Source of the DNA: Lachnospiraceae bacterium
GTDB taxonomy: Bacteria > Bacillota > Clostridia > Lachnospirales > Lachnospiraceae
Assembly (NCBI GenBank): GCA_015057455.1
Contig: SVEH01000021.1
Span: 1-63,827 of the forward strand
DNA: 63,827 nt
Direction of reading: 5' to 3'
Shown: positions 26,840 to 36,373 of the stretch, in pieces
Layout of the letters: each line of letters begins with the position of its first letter
Numbering within the stretch: the stretch's first letter is position 1
Made by a program: the position numbers and the translations under genes
Notes under the pieces: model-generated
What the model saw: the letters and a program-made list of their open reading frames with translations, nothing else
Database searches by the model: none
Told to the model about the DNA's origin: nothing

Positions 26840-28300
26840 ATGAGTCAACTAAATAAAACAATTTTTAAGATTATGTGTCCAATTTTTGCAATAACAGCAG
26901 TTGGTTTTGTAGTTGTTTCATTCATGAAATTAGTTCCAATGTGGGCAGGAATTGCCTTAGCAATAACAGCAATATTAGGGATTATATGTTTGACTACAGT
27001 TTACAAAAATAATCCTGCAAGTGATACGTTTAGATATATAAATATTGCAGTTATGTTAGTACTATACTTAGAAATGGTATTTTTTACTACACATGATATA
27101 ATGTTTGCAATGGGATTGGTATTATTGTCTTTATATATGTTGTATTTTGATTTTAAACTAATGTTAATAGCAGCTATTGGAATAACAGTTATTAGTTATT
27201 TAGGTATAATAATGAGATTGGTTACAGGTAGAATGTTTTCAGGCGAACCCCTTGATGGAGCATTTTTATTTTTACAAGCTGCAATAACATCAGCATATGG
27301 TTTTGTTATTGTATTTGTAACTATTTTATCTAATAAGATGAATACAGAGAATATGTCAAAAATAGAAGAAATTAGTAATAAAAATATGGAATTATATGAG
27401 GGGGTTATCAAGACTGCTAATGAAGTGAAGAAAGAGATGAAAGAGGGAACTAAGTATGTGTCAGAATTAGATGAATCATCAGATAATTCACTTATTATAT
27501 TTAAAGAAATTGCATCAGGTAATACAACTAATACTGAAAGTGTTTCAAAACAATCAGAGATGTCTAGTGAAATTACAAAATTAATTAATGAAATGTCGAC
27601 AGAGACAAGTAATGCAATGAAGAAAGCTGAAGCATCATTAAACCAGCTAAATACAAGTAAGAAGTTTATGGAAGAGTTAAAGAATAAATCAAATCAACTT
27701 ATAAAGTATAATAATGATGTTATGATATCAATTGCGGAATTTGTTGATAATGCTAGAAATGTTAGAAATATTACAGAAGGTATAAATGATATATCTTCAC
27801 AAACAAATTTGCTATCATTAAATGCCTCAATTGAAAGTGCAAGAGCAGGAGAAGCAGGTAAAGGTTTTGCTGTAGTTGCAGAGGAAATAAGAAAGCTTGC
27901 TGATGAGACAGGTATTTTGGTTGGAAATATAGAGAGTATAGTAGTTTCATTAGAGGAGAAAGCTTCAACAGCACAAAGTGTTGTTGACCTTGTAGTTAAG
28001 TCTATAGAAAGTGAAAATCAAACAATAGATAATACGATGAATCAATTTGAGTATATGGAAAATGATATGACTATGTTAGGTATTGATATGAAGAATATTT
28101 TATCTAAAACTACTAATGTAGTTAATTATAATAAGGAAATTATGGAGCATATTGCTCAATTGTCAGCATCTACAGAAGAACTTACAGCATATACTGAGGA
28201 TGCACTAACAATGTATGAGGAAAATAAACAGAAAACTCATAATACTAAGTTAGTTTTAGACAATGTTGAAAAAGCAATTAATGAACTAGCAAAAAATTAA
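26840..28300 (+). CDS. Methyl-accepting chemotaxis-type signal transducer, membrane-embedded sensor
   Basis: A 486-residue chemoreceptor. About six hydrophobic helices fill residues 9-165, with no sizeable extracellular domain and no recognisable HAMP domain, so the stimulus is probably sensed in or at the membrane. A coiled-coil signalling domain follows. Its hairpin tip is close to consensus: [20 protein letters not shown], then [18 protein letters not shown]. Such proteins control CheA kinase through CheW. AGAGGTG precedes the ATG. The gene sits between mutS and mutL but has its own terminators on both sides, so it is an independent unit. No other chemotaxis or flagellar gene is in the window. 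Confidence 0.88.
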   Translation: MSQLNKTIFKIMCPIFAITAVGFVVVSFMKLVPMWAGIALAITAILGIICLTTVYKNNPASDTFRYINIAVMLVLYLEMVFFTTHDIMFAMGLVLLSLYMLYFDFKLMLIAAIGITVISYLGIIMRLVTGRMFSGEPLDGAFLFLQAAITSAYGFVIVFVTILSNKMNTENMSKIEEISNKNMELYEGVIKTANEVKKEMKEGTKYVSELDESSDNSLIIFKEIASGNTTNTESVSKQSEMSSEITKLINEMSTETSNAMKKAEASLNQLNTSKKFMEELKNKSNQLIKYNNDVMISIAEFVDNARNVRNITEGINDISSQTNLLSLNASIESARAGEAGKGFAVVAEEIRKLADETGILVGNIESIVVSLEEKASTAQSVVDLVVKSIESENQTIDNTMNQFEYMENDMTMLGIDMKNILSKTTNVVNYNKEIMEHIAQLSASTEELTAYTEDALTMYEENKQKTHNTKLVLDNVEKAINELAKN

Positions 28301-28325
28301 AAAGGGCGTTGGCCCTTTTTTTATA
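28297..28325 (+). terminator. Intrinsic terminator after the chemoreceptor
   Basis: AAAAAGGGC-GTT-GGCCCTTTTT followed by more T residues. Confidence 0.85.
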
Positions 28326-28427
28326 TAATCGTCACTAGAACAAAAAAAGAAACTCAAGATTATTATTGTATTTGAGTCTAAATTTGTTATAATTAGTATG
28401 TTATTTTATGCGAAAGGATTGTTTGCT

Positions 28428-30437
28428 GTGGCTCATATTAAACAATTAGACCAGAATACTATTAATAAAATTGCAGCTGGTGAGGTGATTGAGAGACCTT
28501 GTGCAGTTGTAAAGGAGTTAGTGGAGAATGCTATAGATGCTCGTTCTACTGCTATTACTATTGAGATTAAAGATGGTGGAATTAGTTTTATAAGAATAAC
28601 AGATAATGGCTGTGGAATAAATGATAATGAAATTGAAACAGCTTTTCTTCGTCATGCCACAAGCAAGATTTCTAGTATAGAGGATTTGCTTAGCGTTTCT
28701 TCTCTAGGTTTTAGAGGTGAGGCTCTTTCGAGTATTGCTTCTGTTGCTCAGGTGGAGTTAATTACTAAGGAAACAAATGAGCTTATGGGAACTAGATATG
28801 TTATAGAGGGCGGCAAGGAAATGGCCAAAGAATCTATTGGTTGCCCAGAAGGAACTACTTTTATTGTAAGAAACTTATTTTATAATACACCTGTTAGAAG
28901 AAAGTTTTTAAAGACGCCAACTACAGAAACATCACATATTAATGATTATGTTGAGAAATTAGCTATATCTCATCCTAGTATTGCATTTAAGTTTATTTCT
29001 AATGGACAGATTAAACTTAATACATCGGGGAATGGGAAGCAAAAAGATATTATTTATAATGTTTATGGAAGAGATATTACTTCTAATATTATTGAAGTGG
29101 ATAATCATTCTATTGATATTTCTGTGACAGGATATGTGGGAAAGGCTATTATATCTAGAGGTAATCGTAATTTAGAGAATTATTTTATAAATGGAAGATA
29201 TATAAAGAGCAGTTTGATTAATAAAGCTATTGAAGAAGCTTATAAATCATATATGATGGTACATAAGTATCCATTTACTTTGCTTAACATTAATGTTGAT
29301 TCTAATTCTATTGATGTTAATGTTCATCCAACGAAGATGGAGATTAGATTTATGGAAGGGGCGAAAGTGTATGATTTTATTTATCATACAGTAAAGAGTG
29401 CCTTAGATAATGTGAATATGATTCCTCAGGTGACAGTAGGGAATGATAATATTGAGAAGAATAGTTCATTAGGTAAAAGAATAAATAGTGAATTTAATAA
29501 TGAATTAGGAAATAATGATATTAAAAGAAAAAGTATTAGAGCTGATAAGGAACATAGTAGTAAAGAATCCAATACTTCTAATAATAGAATTACTACTAAT
29601 AATAGCTTTATAGATAGAAGAAATATGAAGATTAAAAGTGGTGCACCTGAGCCATTTGAAATTAATAGAATTAAGGAAAATGTTAATCGTATTGCACAGC
29701 TTAGTGCTAAAATTAATGAAAATCAGGTTAATGATGAATCAGGTAATTTATATAGAGTAGATACTAGTAAGATAAAGATAACTAAAGATGATTTACTAAC
29801 TAATGTTGTTGCAGAACAAGTATCTTTATTTAATAAAGATGAAGAACATCATATAGAGAAGAAGAATGATATTAGAATTGTTGGACAAGTTTTTAATACT
29901 TATTGGATTATTGAATTTGAAGGTAAGATGTTTATTATTGATCAACATGCGGCCCATGAGAAGGTAATGTATGAGAGAATAATGAAGGATTTAGAGACTA
30001 AAGATATTATATCTCAGAATATTGCACCGCCGATGATTGTTACTCTTAATATGAATGAAGAGGATTATTTAAAAGAACATATGGAAGTGTTTAAAGAATT
30101 AGGATTTGAAATTGAACATTTTGGCGGGAAGGAATATAGTATAAGTGCAATTCCGGCCAATTTACCAGGTAAGGTGAATAAAGAGTTCTTTTTAGATGTA
30201 TTAGATAATTTAATGTCAGGAAGTGTTACTAAATCTGATATTTTGATTGAAAAAATAGCTTCTATGTCATGTAAAGCAGCTGTTAAAGGAAATAATAACA
30301 TGTCCTATTTAGAAATGGAAAAACTTATAGAGGAATTATTTACCCTTGATAATCCATATAATTGTCCTCATGGTAGACCAACTACCATAGCAATTACAAA
30401 ATCAGAAATGGAGAAAAAGTTCAAACGACAGGTGTAG
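28428..30437 (+). CDS. mutL: DNA mismatch repair endonuclease MutL
   Basis: A 669-residue MutL. The N-terminal GHKL ATPase has the family opening IKQLDQNTINKIAAGEVIE, with ELVENAIDA, DNGCGI and GFRGEALSSI. A variable Asn/Lys/Ser-rich linker spans about 335-470. The C-terminal domain has the endonuclease metal motif DQHAAHEKVMYE at 505-516, SCKAAVKG, and CPHGRPT, so this is the nicking type found in bacteria lacking MutH. GTG 28428 is chosen because the product then begins exactly at the family start, with AAAGGA (28413-28418) upstream; ATG 28398 has no ribosome-binding site. Confidence 0.96.
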   Translation: MAHIKQLDQNTINKIAAGEVIERPCAVVKELVENAIDARSTAITIEIKDGGISFIRITDNGCGINDNEIETAFLRHATSKISSIEDLLSVSSLGFRGEALSSIASVAQVELITKETNELMGTRYVIEGGKEMAKESIGCPEGTTFIVRNLFYNTPVRRKFLKTPTTETSHINDYVEKLAISHPSIAFKFISNGQIKLNTSGNGKQKDIIYNVYGRDITSNIIEVDNHSIDISVTGYVGKAIISRGNRNLENYFINGRYIKSSLINKAIEEAYKSYMMVHKYPFTLLNINVDSNSIDVNVHPTKMEIRFMEGAKVYDFIYHTVKSALDNVNMIPQVTVGNDNIEKNSSLGKRINSEFNNELGNNDIKRKSIRADKEHSSKESNTSNNRITTNNSFIDRRNMKIKSGAPEPFEINRIKENVNRIAQLSAKINENQVNDESGNLYRVDTSKIKITKDDLLTNVVAEQVSLFNKDEEHHIEKKNDIRIVGQVFNTYWIIEFEGKMFIIDQHAAHEKVMYERIMKDLETKDIISQNIAPPMIVTLNMNEEDYLKEHMEVFKELGFEIEHFGGKEYSISAIPANLPGKVNKEFFLDVLDNLMSGSVTKSDILIEKIASMSCKAAVKGNNNMSYLEMEKLIEELFTLDNPYNCPHGRPTTIAITKSEMEKKFKRQV

Positions 30438-30641
30438 AACCATAAAGCTTTCTGATTTTTATAAATTGCAAATAATATAGTAGAGAGTGGATATGGGGAA
30501 CAACAATCTTAGGTTGTAATTTTCTATAAAACAAAAATTGATGAAAGATTAGAAAAACAATATAATCAAAGAGAAAATAAAGGAAAAGAATAGTGGGTAA
30601 TAGAAGTAGGGGTTAGATTTAGATTAGGAGAGTAATATATT

Positions 30642-31592
30642 ATGGAAGATAAAAAGAAGTTAATTATACTTACGGGGCCTACTGCTGTAGGAAAGACTAA
30701 ATTATCAATTGAAACTGCAAAAATGCTAAATGCAGAGATTATATCAGCAGATTCTATGCAGGTTTATAAATATATGGACATTGGAACTGCCAAAATTACT
30801 AAGGATGAGATGGAAGATATTACGCATTATATGGTAGATGAATTAGAACCAGATGAAGAGTTTAATGTGGTTGTATTTAAATATTTAGCATTAAAATATA
30901 TGGATGAAATCTATAAAAAAGGAAAGATTCCTTTAATTGTAGGTGGTACAGGATTTTATATACAGGCTCTATTGTATGATATTGATTTTTCAGAAAGTGA
31001 TGAGAATAACGGAGAGATACGAAGAAAGCTAGAAGAATTGGCAGATACAAAGGGGGCACAGTTTTTATATAATAGATTAAGGGAAGTTGACCCAGAATCT
31101 CTTGAAACTATTCACTGTAATAATGTAAAGAAGATTATAAGAGCACTGGAATATTATGAAATTACAGGAGAGAAGATTTCTAAGCATAATAAAGAACAAA
31201 GGAATAATAGCTCGCCATATGATTTCTTATATTTAGTTCTTAATGATGATAGACAAAAGATTTATGATAGAATAGATAAGCGTGTAGATATAATGATTGA
31301 ACAAGGCTTAGTTCAGGAAGTTAAAGGCTTGTTGGATAAGGGATTTACAAAAGATTTAGTTTCTATGCAAGGCCTTGGATATAAAGAAATAGTTGATTAC
31401 TTAGAGGGGAGATGTTCATTAGAAGAAGCTATTTATATATTGAAGAGAGATACACGCCATTTTGCTAAAAGACAGCTTACTTGGTTTAGAAGAGAGAAGA
31501 TTACTACATGGATCGATAAATCAGAATATATGAATGATGAAGAAATTTTAAATGATATAAGAAAAATGGCTGTTGACAAAAATATTATTTAG
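30642..31592 (+). CDS. miaA: tRNA dimethylallyltransferase
   Basis: A 316-residue MiaA, which transfers a dimethylallyl group to A37 of tRNAs reading codons that start with U. The P-loop GPTAVGKT lies at residues 11-18. SADSMQVYKYMDIGTAK, LIVGGTGFYIQALLY, and the C-terminal DTRHFAKRQLTWFR match the family along its length. AGGAG precedes the ATG. It follows mutL by about 200 bases and precedes the PLP-enzyme gene by 17 bases, so those two are likely one transcript. The mutL-miaA order is common in Firmicutes. Confidence 0.96.
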   Translation: MEDKKKLIILTGPTAVGKTKLSIETAKMLNAEIISADSMQVYKYMDIGTAKITKDEMEDITHYMVDELEPDEEFNVVVFKYLALKYMDEIYKKGKIPLIVGGTGFYIQALLYDIDFSESDENNGEIRRKLEELADTKGAQFLYNRLREVDPESLETIHCNNVKKIIRALEYYEITGEKISKHNKEQRNNSSPYDFLYLVLNDDRQKIYDRIDKRVDIMIEQGLVQEVKGLLDKGFTKDLVSMQGLGYKEIVDYLEGRCSLEEAIYILKRDTRHFAKRQLTWFRREKITTWIDKSEYMNDEEILNDIRKMAVDKNII

Positions 31593-31609
31593 AAAGAGGT
31601 AGTTAGATA

Positions 31610-32914
31610 ATGGAAGATAAATTATATGAGATATATAAAGAAATGGGATTTAGTAAGAATGTATGCGATTTCGCATTTGATATTGAAAAGGGACTTAAAG
31701 AAAGATTTGATGAAATTGATAAAATAGCTGAATATAATCAAATGAAAGTATTAAAAGCTATGCAAGATAATAAATTAAGTGATGCACATTTTGGAGTTGC
31801 AACAGGGTATGGATATACTGATATAGGAAGAGACAAGTTAGAGGATATTTATGCATCTGTTTTTAAAGCGGAGGCAGCACTTGTTCGTCCCCAAATCACA
31901 TGTGGAACACATGCACTTAGTATCGCATTGGCAGGTAATTTAAGACCAGGAGATGAGCTTTTGTCGCCAGTTGGAAAACCTTATGATACATTAGAAAGTG
32001 TAATAGGAATACGAAATGAAAAAGGCTCATTAGCTGAATACGGTGTTACATATAGACAGGTTGATTTGCTAGAAGATGATGGATTTGATTATGAAGGAAT
32101 AAAAAATGCAATTAATTCTAAGACAAAGTTAGTTACTATACAACGTTCAAAGGGTTATGCAACTAGAAAAACATTTTCAGTAAGTGAGATAGGTGAACTT
32201 ATTGCATTTGTTAAAAACATAAAACCTGATGTTATATGTATGGTGGATAATTGTTATGGTGAATTTGTAGAAATAATAGAGCCTACAGAAGTAGGAGCAG
32301 ATATGTGTGTTGGTTCCTTAATAAAAAATCCAGGAGGTGGTCTTGCACCTATAGGTGGATATATTGTAGGAACTAAGGAATGTGTTGAAAATGCTGCATT
32401 TAGATTGACTTGTCCAGGTTTAGGCAAAGAAGTAGGAGCATCTTTAGGTATTAATCAAACCTTAATTCAAGGTTTGTTTTTATCACCAACTGTTACAGCT
32501 GGTGCAGTAAAAGGAGCAATATTTGCTGCTAATATGTATGAAAGAATTGGTTTTAAAGTGGTTCCTAATAGTAAAGAATCTAGACATGATATTATACAAT
32601 CTATTGTTTTTGAGAATGAAAAGGCTGTAATTGAATTTTGTAAAGGCATTCAAGCAGCAGCGCCAGTTGATAGCTTTGTAGTGCCTGAACCATGGGATAT
32701 GCCTGGATATGATAGTGATGTAATTATGGCGGCAGGAGCATTTATACAAGGTTCATCAATAGAATTAAGCGCAGATGCACCAATAAAACCACCATATGCT
32801 GTGTATTTCCAAGGTGGAATTACATGGTATCATGCCAAAATTGGAATAATGAAATCGCTTCAATATTTGGTAAATGCACAAATTATAGATGAAAATCTTG
32901 AGAAAACGATTTAG
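31610..32914 (+). CDS. Methionine gamma-lyase / aluminium-resistance family PLP enzyme
   Basis: A 434-residue fold-type I PLP enzyme of the family often annotated as methionine gamma-lyase or aluminium resistance protein (B. subtilis YnbB-like). The likely PLP lysine is in SLIKNPGGGLAP, preceded by VDNCYGEF, which would supply the cofactor-binding Asp. RPQITCGTHALSIAL forms the cofactor phosphate region. The reaction has not been firmly established for the family; sulfur amino-acid elimination is the usual proposal. The gene regularly follows miaA in Firmicutes, as here, with 17 bases between. Confidence 0.85.
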   Translation: MEDKLYEIYKEMGFSKNVCDFAFDIEKGLKERFDEIDKIAEYNQMKVLKAMQDNKLSDAHFGVATGYGYTDIGRDKLEDIYASVFKAEAALVRPQITCGTHALSIALAGNLRPGDELLSPVGKPYDTLESVIGIRNEKGSLAEYGVTYRQVDLLEDDGFDYEGIKNAINSKTKLVTIQRSKGYATRKTFSVSEIGELIAFVKNIKPDVICMVDNCYGEFVEIIEPTEVGADMCVGSLIKNPGGGLAPIGGYIVGTKECVENAAFRLTCPGLGKEVGASLGINQTLIQGLFLSPTVTAGAVKGAIFAANMYERIGFKVVPNSKESRHDIIQSIVFENEKAVIEFCKGIQAAAPVDSFVVPEPWDMPGYDSDVIMAAGAFIQGSSIELSADAPIKPPYAVYFQGGITWYHAKIGIMKSLQYLVNAQIIDENLEKTI

Positions 32915-33118
32915 ACATATTGTTGAATAATATGAACATATTAGTATTTAATGTAAAAAAAAACACAAAATTTCCAAAATTATTTGTATACAAATGGAAA
33001 AAATTGTGTTAGAATGTTTTCTGATAATGAATTAGATTGGACTAACAATCGAATTCTGTTAGCTGTAAATGGAATTTTGTTTTTGAGCGTTAGACGAAAT
33101 TCATAATTACAGATTAAT

Positions 33119-33886
33119 GTGCGCTTGCTGTTGATTCTTTACATTTTTTTGATTAGTAAAGGATTAAGGAGTGAGAATTACATAGAAACGATTAAATTTA
33201 ATACTAATAAGAAGAATTTACCTATATTAGAACAACCATATGAAAGATGCCAAGTGTATGGAGCTAGTAATTTAACAGATGCAGAATTATTAGCATGCAT
33301 ATTTAGAACGGGAACTAATTCTAAGTCTAGTGTAGATTTGGCGAAGGAAGTTCTTAGTTTGAAGGAACAGTTTCAAGGGTTGATAGGTCTTAGTCATGTT
33401 ACATTAGACGAGCTTGTTAAGATAAAAGGTATTGGGAAGGTTAAGGCAATACAAATTCTCTGTGTGGTGGAATTGGCTAAAAGAATGTCTAGAGCTACAC
33501 AAACGGAAGGCGTATTTTTTACGACACCTAGTGATATAGCTAAGTTTTATATGCAAGAATTAAGGAATTTGGAATATGAACAAGTTATATTAGTTTTACT
33601 GAATAATAAGAACAAGGTTATTAAAGAAATAAAGCTATCTAAAGGAACGGTGAATGCTTCTCTAGTTTCTCCACGAGAAGTATTTATTTATGCCTTGAGA
33701 TATGAGGCTGTAAAAGTAGCACTTATTCATAATCACCCAAGTGGTAATCCTAAACCAAGTCAAGCAGATATAATGATTACGAGAAAGGTTAGGGATACAG
33801 GTAAATTAGTAGGAATAGAATTAATAGATCATATAATAATTGGTGATAATATATTTACCAGTTTAAGAGAATCTGGGATTATGTAG
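33119..33886 (+). CDS. radC: RadC-family JAB/MPN domain protein
   Basis: A protein of at most 255 residues. It contains a helix-hairpin-helix region (VKIKGIGKVKAIQILCVVELA) and a C-terminal JAMM metal site, HNHPSGNPKPSQAD. RadC is conserved, but its role is unsettled; a direct repair role is doubted. The start is unclear. The frame opens at GTG 33119, but that and the other in-frame GTG/TTG codons lack ribosome-binding sites. The only good site, AAGGAG (33166-33171), is 10 bases before an in-frame ATA at 33182, which would give 234 residues. The first residues before ETIKFNTNKK are therefore doubtful. It is the first gene of the shape operon, 23 bases before mreB. Confidence 0.88.
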   Translation: MRLLLILYIFLISKGLRSENYIETIKFNTNKKNLPILEQPYERCQVYGASNLTDAELLACIFRTGTNSKSSVDLAKEVLSLKEQFQGLIGLSHVTLDELVKIKGIGKVKAIQILCVVELAKRMSRATQTEGVFFTTPSDIAKFYMQELRNLEYEQVILVLLNNKNKVIKEIKLSKGTVNASLVSPREVFIYALRYEAVKVALIHNHPSGNPKPSQADIMITRKVRDTGKLVGIELIDHIIIGDNIFTSLRESGIM

Positions 33887-33909
33887 TGTTTTGAAAGGAG
33901 ATTCTTAAA

Positions 33910-34971
33910 GTGATTGGAAGAACATATGGCGTTGATTTAGGAACAAGTGTAATAAAAATATATAAAAAAGGTAAAGGCATTATATGTAATCAAAAGAATA
34001 TAATTGCATTGGAGAAGAATAGCGTATTGGCAATAGGTGATGACGCATTTGCAATGTATGAAAAAGTACCAGGTAATGTTAGGGTAACTTATCCGATTAA
34101 GAATGGTGTAATTGCAGATATTGCTAATATGGAGAAGCTATTTAATGCTTTATTAAAAGAGATATCTAAAGGTGGCAAAACTCGTAATGCAGAATATGTA
34201 ATTGCTATACCTATGGATATTACAGAAGTTGAGAAAAAAGCGTTTATAGATTTAGTAGATTCTAGCAGAGCAAGAAAAGTTAAAACTGTAGCTAAACCGA
34301 TAGCAGCAGCTGTTGGAGCAGGATTAGATGTTTGTAATGCAAAAGGAGCAATGATTGTTGATATTGGAGCTTCTACGACAGAGATTGCAATCATATCCTT
34401 AGGAGGAATTGTGGTAAGCAAGTTATTGCCTATAGGTGGCGATACTTTTAATGATGCTATAGTGGCAGCAGTTAAAAGGAATTATAATTTATTGATAGGT
34501 AAGAAAACTGCATCTAAGTTAAAGAAGGTGCTTGGTAATATAACAAAGGTGGCAGATAATGTTTATGCTATATCAGAAGAGGAATCTTCTGATATGGCTG
34601 AGAGTGAAGAAAGTCATTTGACATCACTTTCTGTATATGGAAGAGATGTTTTGACTGGATTACCACAGAAGATAATAGTAGAATCTAGTCTTGTAGTTGA
34701 TGCTATGAGTGAGGGGCTTGAGGTTATTATGGAAGGTATAAAGGGAATTTTAGAGAGAACTCCACCAGAGATTTCTTCGGATATTATTGATTCGGGAATT
34801 TATATTGTTGGTGGTTCTGCTACAATTAAAGGAATAGATGATTTAGTTAGAGAGCATACAGGTCTTAAGGTGAATGTAAGTGAGAATCCTGAGAATGTAG
34901 TTGTTAATGGGATTGGAACAATTATTGAAACACATGATTTATCTAAAGCGGTATGTAAAATAGTAAAATAA
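33910..34971 (+). CDS. mreB: Rod shape-determining protein MreB (divergent)
   Basis: A 353-residue actin-like protein that forms filaments under the membrane and guides the elongation machinery. GTG 33910 follows AAAGGAG. The order of motifs is MreB-like: GVDLGTSVIKIYKKGKGI, TYPIKNGVIADIANMEKL, KPIAAAVGAGLDV, DIGASTTEIAIISLGGIV, GRDVLTGLPQ and GIYIVGGSATIKGIDDL. Two nucleotide-binding motifs differ from the usual DIGGGTT and GGGA. An acidic insert (ISEEESSDMAESEESH) precedes GRD. Its position before mreC and mreD supports the assignment, but it may be a specialised paralogue, with a second MreB elsewhere. Confidence 0.88.
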   Translation: MIGRTYGVDLGTSVIKIYKKGKGIICNQKNIIALEKNSVLAIGDDAFAMYEKVPGNVRVTYPIKNGVIADIANMEKLFNALLKEISKGGKTRNAEYVIAIPMDITEVEKKAFIDLVDSSRARKVKTVAKPIAAAVGAGLDVCNAKGAMIVDIGASTTEIAIISLGGIVVSKLLPIGGDTFNDAIVAAVKRNYNLLIGKKTASKLKKVLGNITKVADNVYAISEEESSDMAESEESHLTSLSVYGRDVLTGLPQKIIVESSLVVDAMSEGLEVIMEGIKGILERTPPEISSDIIDSGIYIVGGSATIKGIDDLVREHTGLKVNVSENPENVVVNGIGTIIETHDLSKAVCKIVK

Positions 34972-34988
34972 GGTGTGTGAATTTTAAA

Positions 34989-35837
34989 ATGAGAAGAATG
35001 AATAAGTTATATATTGAACCTAAACATGTTTTGGCAGCATGTGTTGTATTATGTTTTATTCTTATAGCAATTTCATTTAAATTCGAAAAACAGGTAGCAC
35101 CAGTAAAAAGTGTTCCAGGTGTAATATTTACACCTATGCAAAAGAGTATTAGCACAGTTGGGAAAAGCATATCTAATAAGTTTAAGGTATTTAATAAGTT
35201 AAAAGTTGTAACTAAGGAAAATCAAGCTCTTAAAGAAGAGATTGAAGAAATCCGAGGTGAGAATAGATTGCTTCAACAACAGCATAGTGAGTTGGAAAAC
35301 TTAAGAGAATTGTACAACATGAAAGGAAACTATAGTGATTTGCCTACAGTTGCTGCAAGAATCATTAGTAAGGACCCAACTAATTGGTATGGAACACTTA
35401 CAATGGATAAAGGTTCTAAAGATGGTATAAAAGTGAACATGAACGTAATTGCTAAGGATGGTCTTGTTGGTATAGTTTCAGAAGTAGGCCATAATTATTC
35501 AAAGATTAGAACAATTATAGATGATAAGAGTAATGTAACTTCTGTTTTTATGAAGTCAACATTGACTTGTAATGTTCATGGAGATATATCAGTTATGGAG
35601 GATGGCCTTATTGGTGTTGAGTCTGTTTCTAAGGATATTGATGTGAAAAAAGGTGATGCATTGTATACATCTTATGATAGTCCTAAGTATCATTCAGGAA
35701 TACTAGTTGGATATATTAATGCAATTAAAACAGATTCTAATAATGTGACACAGTCAGGAACAGTTACTCCGGTTGTTGATTTTGCAAAACTTAATACAGT
35801 TTTAGTTATTACAGAGTTAAGCGAGGGATTGTATTAA
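34989..35837 (+). CDS. mreC: Rod shape-determining protein MreC
   Basis: About 282 residues. A short cytoplasmic tail, one membrane helix (HVLAACVVLCFILIAISF), an external coiled coil (KENQALKEEIEEIRGENRLL) and then the beta-rich MreC domain with NWYGTLTMDKGSKDGIK and GLVGIVSEVG. MreC links MreB filaments to PBP2 and RodA. The exact start is uncertain: GTG 34977, ATG 34989 and ATG 34998 are in frame. AAGGTG (34970-34975) is too close to 34977, so 34989 is used. The stop TAA overlaps the ATG of mreD by one base. Confidence 0.92.
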   Translation: MRRMNKLYIEPKHVLAACVVLCFILIAISFKFEKQVAPVKSVPGVIFTPMQKSISTVGKSISNKFKVFNKLKVVTKENQALKEEIEEIRGENRLLQQQHSELENLRELYNMKGNYSDLPTVAARIISKDPTNWYGTLTMDKGSKDGIKVNMNVIAKDGLVGIVSEVGHNYSKIRTIIDDKSNVTSVFMKSTLTCNVHGDISVMEDGLIGVESVSKDIDVKKGDALYTSYDSPKYHSGILVGYINAIKTDSNNVTQSGTVTPVVDFAKLNTVLVITELSEGLY

Positions 35838-36373
35838 TGAAGAAAAGCACAATTAACAAGGAAAATGTAAAAAAAACAATTATAACAATATTATTGGTAT
35901 TTGTTGGATATATACTACAGACAACATTGTTACAACATATGCAGGTGGCGGATGTGAGTCCTAATTTAATGTTAGTTTTGGTGGTTTTTATCGCCTATGT
36001 TAATAATGTATATGTTGGGATGGCAACAGGAATGGCATGCGGTTTTCTAATTGATTGCCAATATGGAGCTGTTATAGGAATGTGTATGTTAGCTTATGTT
36101 ATAATAGGGTATTTTTGTGGTGTATTAAATAGAGTTTACTATAAAGGAGACTATCTAATTCCGTTGGGAATGGTAGCAATAAGCGAATTGATTTATAGTG
36201 TAGTTATTTATGTTATGGACTTTTTGCTTAGAGGTAGATTAGATATAGGATTCTATATTAGAAAAGTTGTATTGCCAGAGATGGTATATACATTATTAAT
36301 AGCAGTTTTTGTGTATGGGATAGTATGTAAACTGTATAAAAGCAAGGAAGATAAAGGAGGGAACGTTCTTTGA
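35837..36373 (+). CDS. mreD: Rod shape-determining protein MreD
   Basis: A 178-residue integral membrane protein with about five helices, the usual partner of MreC. Features typical of MreD are LLQHMQVADVSPNLMLVLVV and the helix following GMATGMACGFLIDCQYG. It overlaps mreC by one base and the PBP2 gene by four, so these proteins are translationally coupled. Confidence 0.88.
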   Translation: MKKSTINKENVKKTIITILLVFVGYILQTTLLQHMQVADVSPNLMLVLVVFIAYVNNVYVGMATGMACGFLIDCQYGAVIGMCMLAYVIIGYFCGVLNRVYYKGDYLIPLGMVAISELIYSVVIYVMDFLLRGRLDIGFYIRKVVLPEMVYTLLIAVFVYGIVCKLYKSKEDKGGNVL

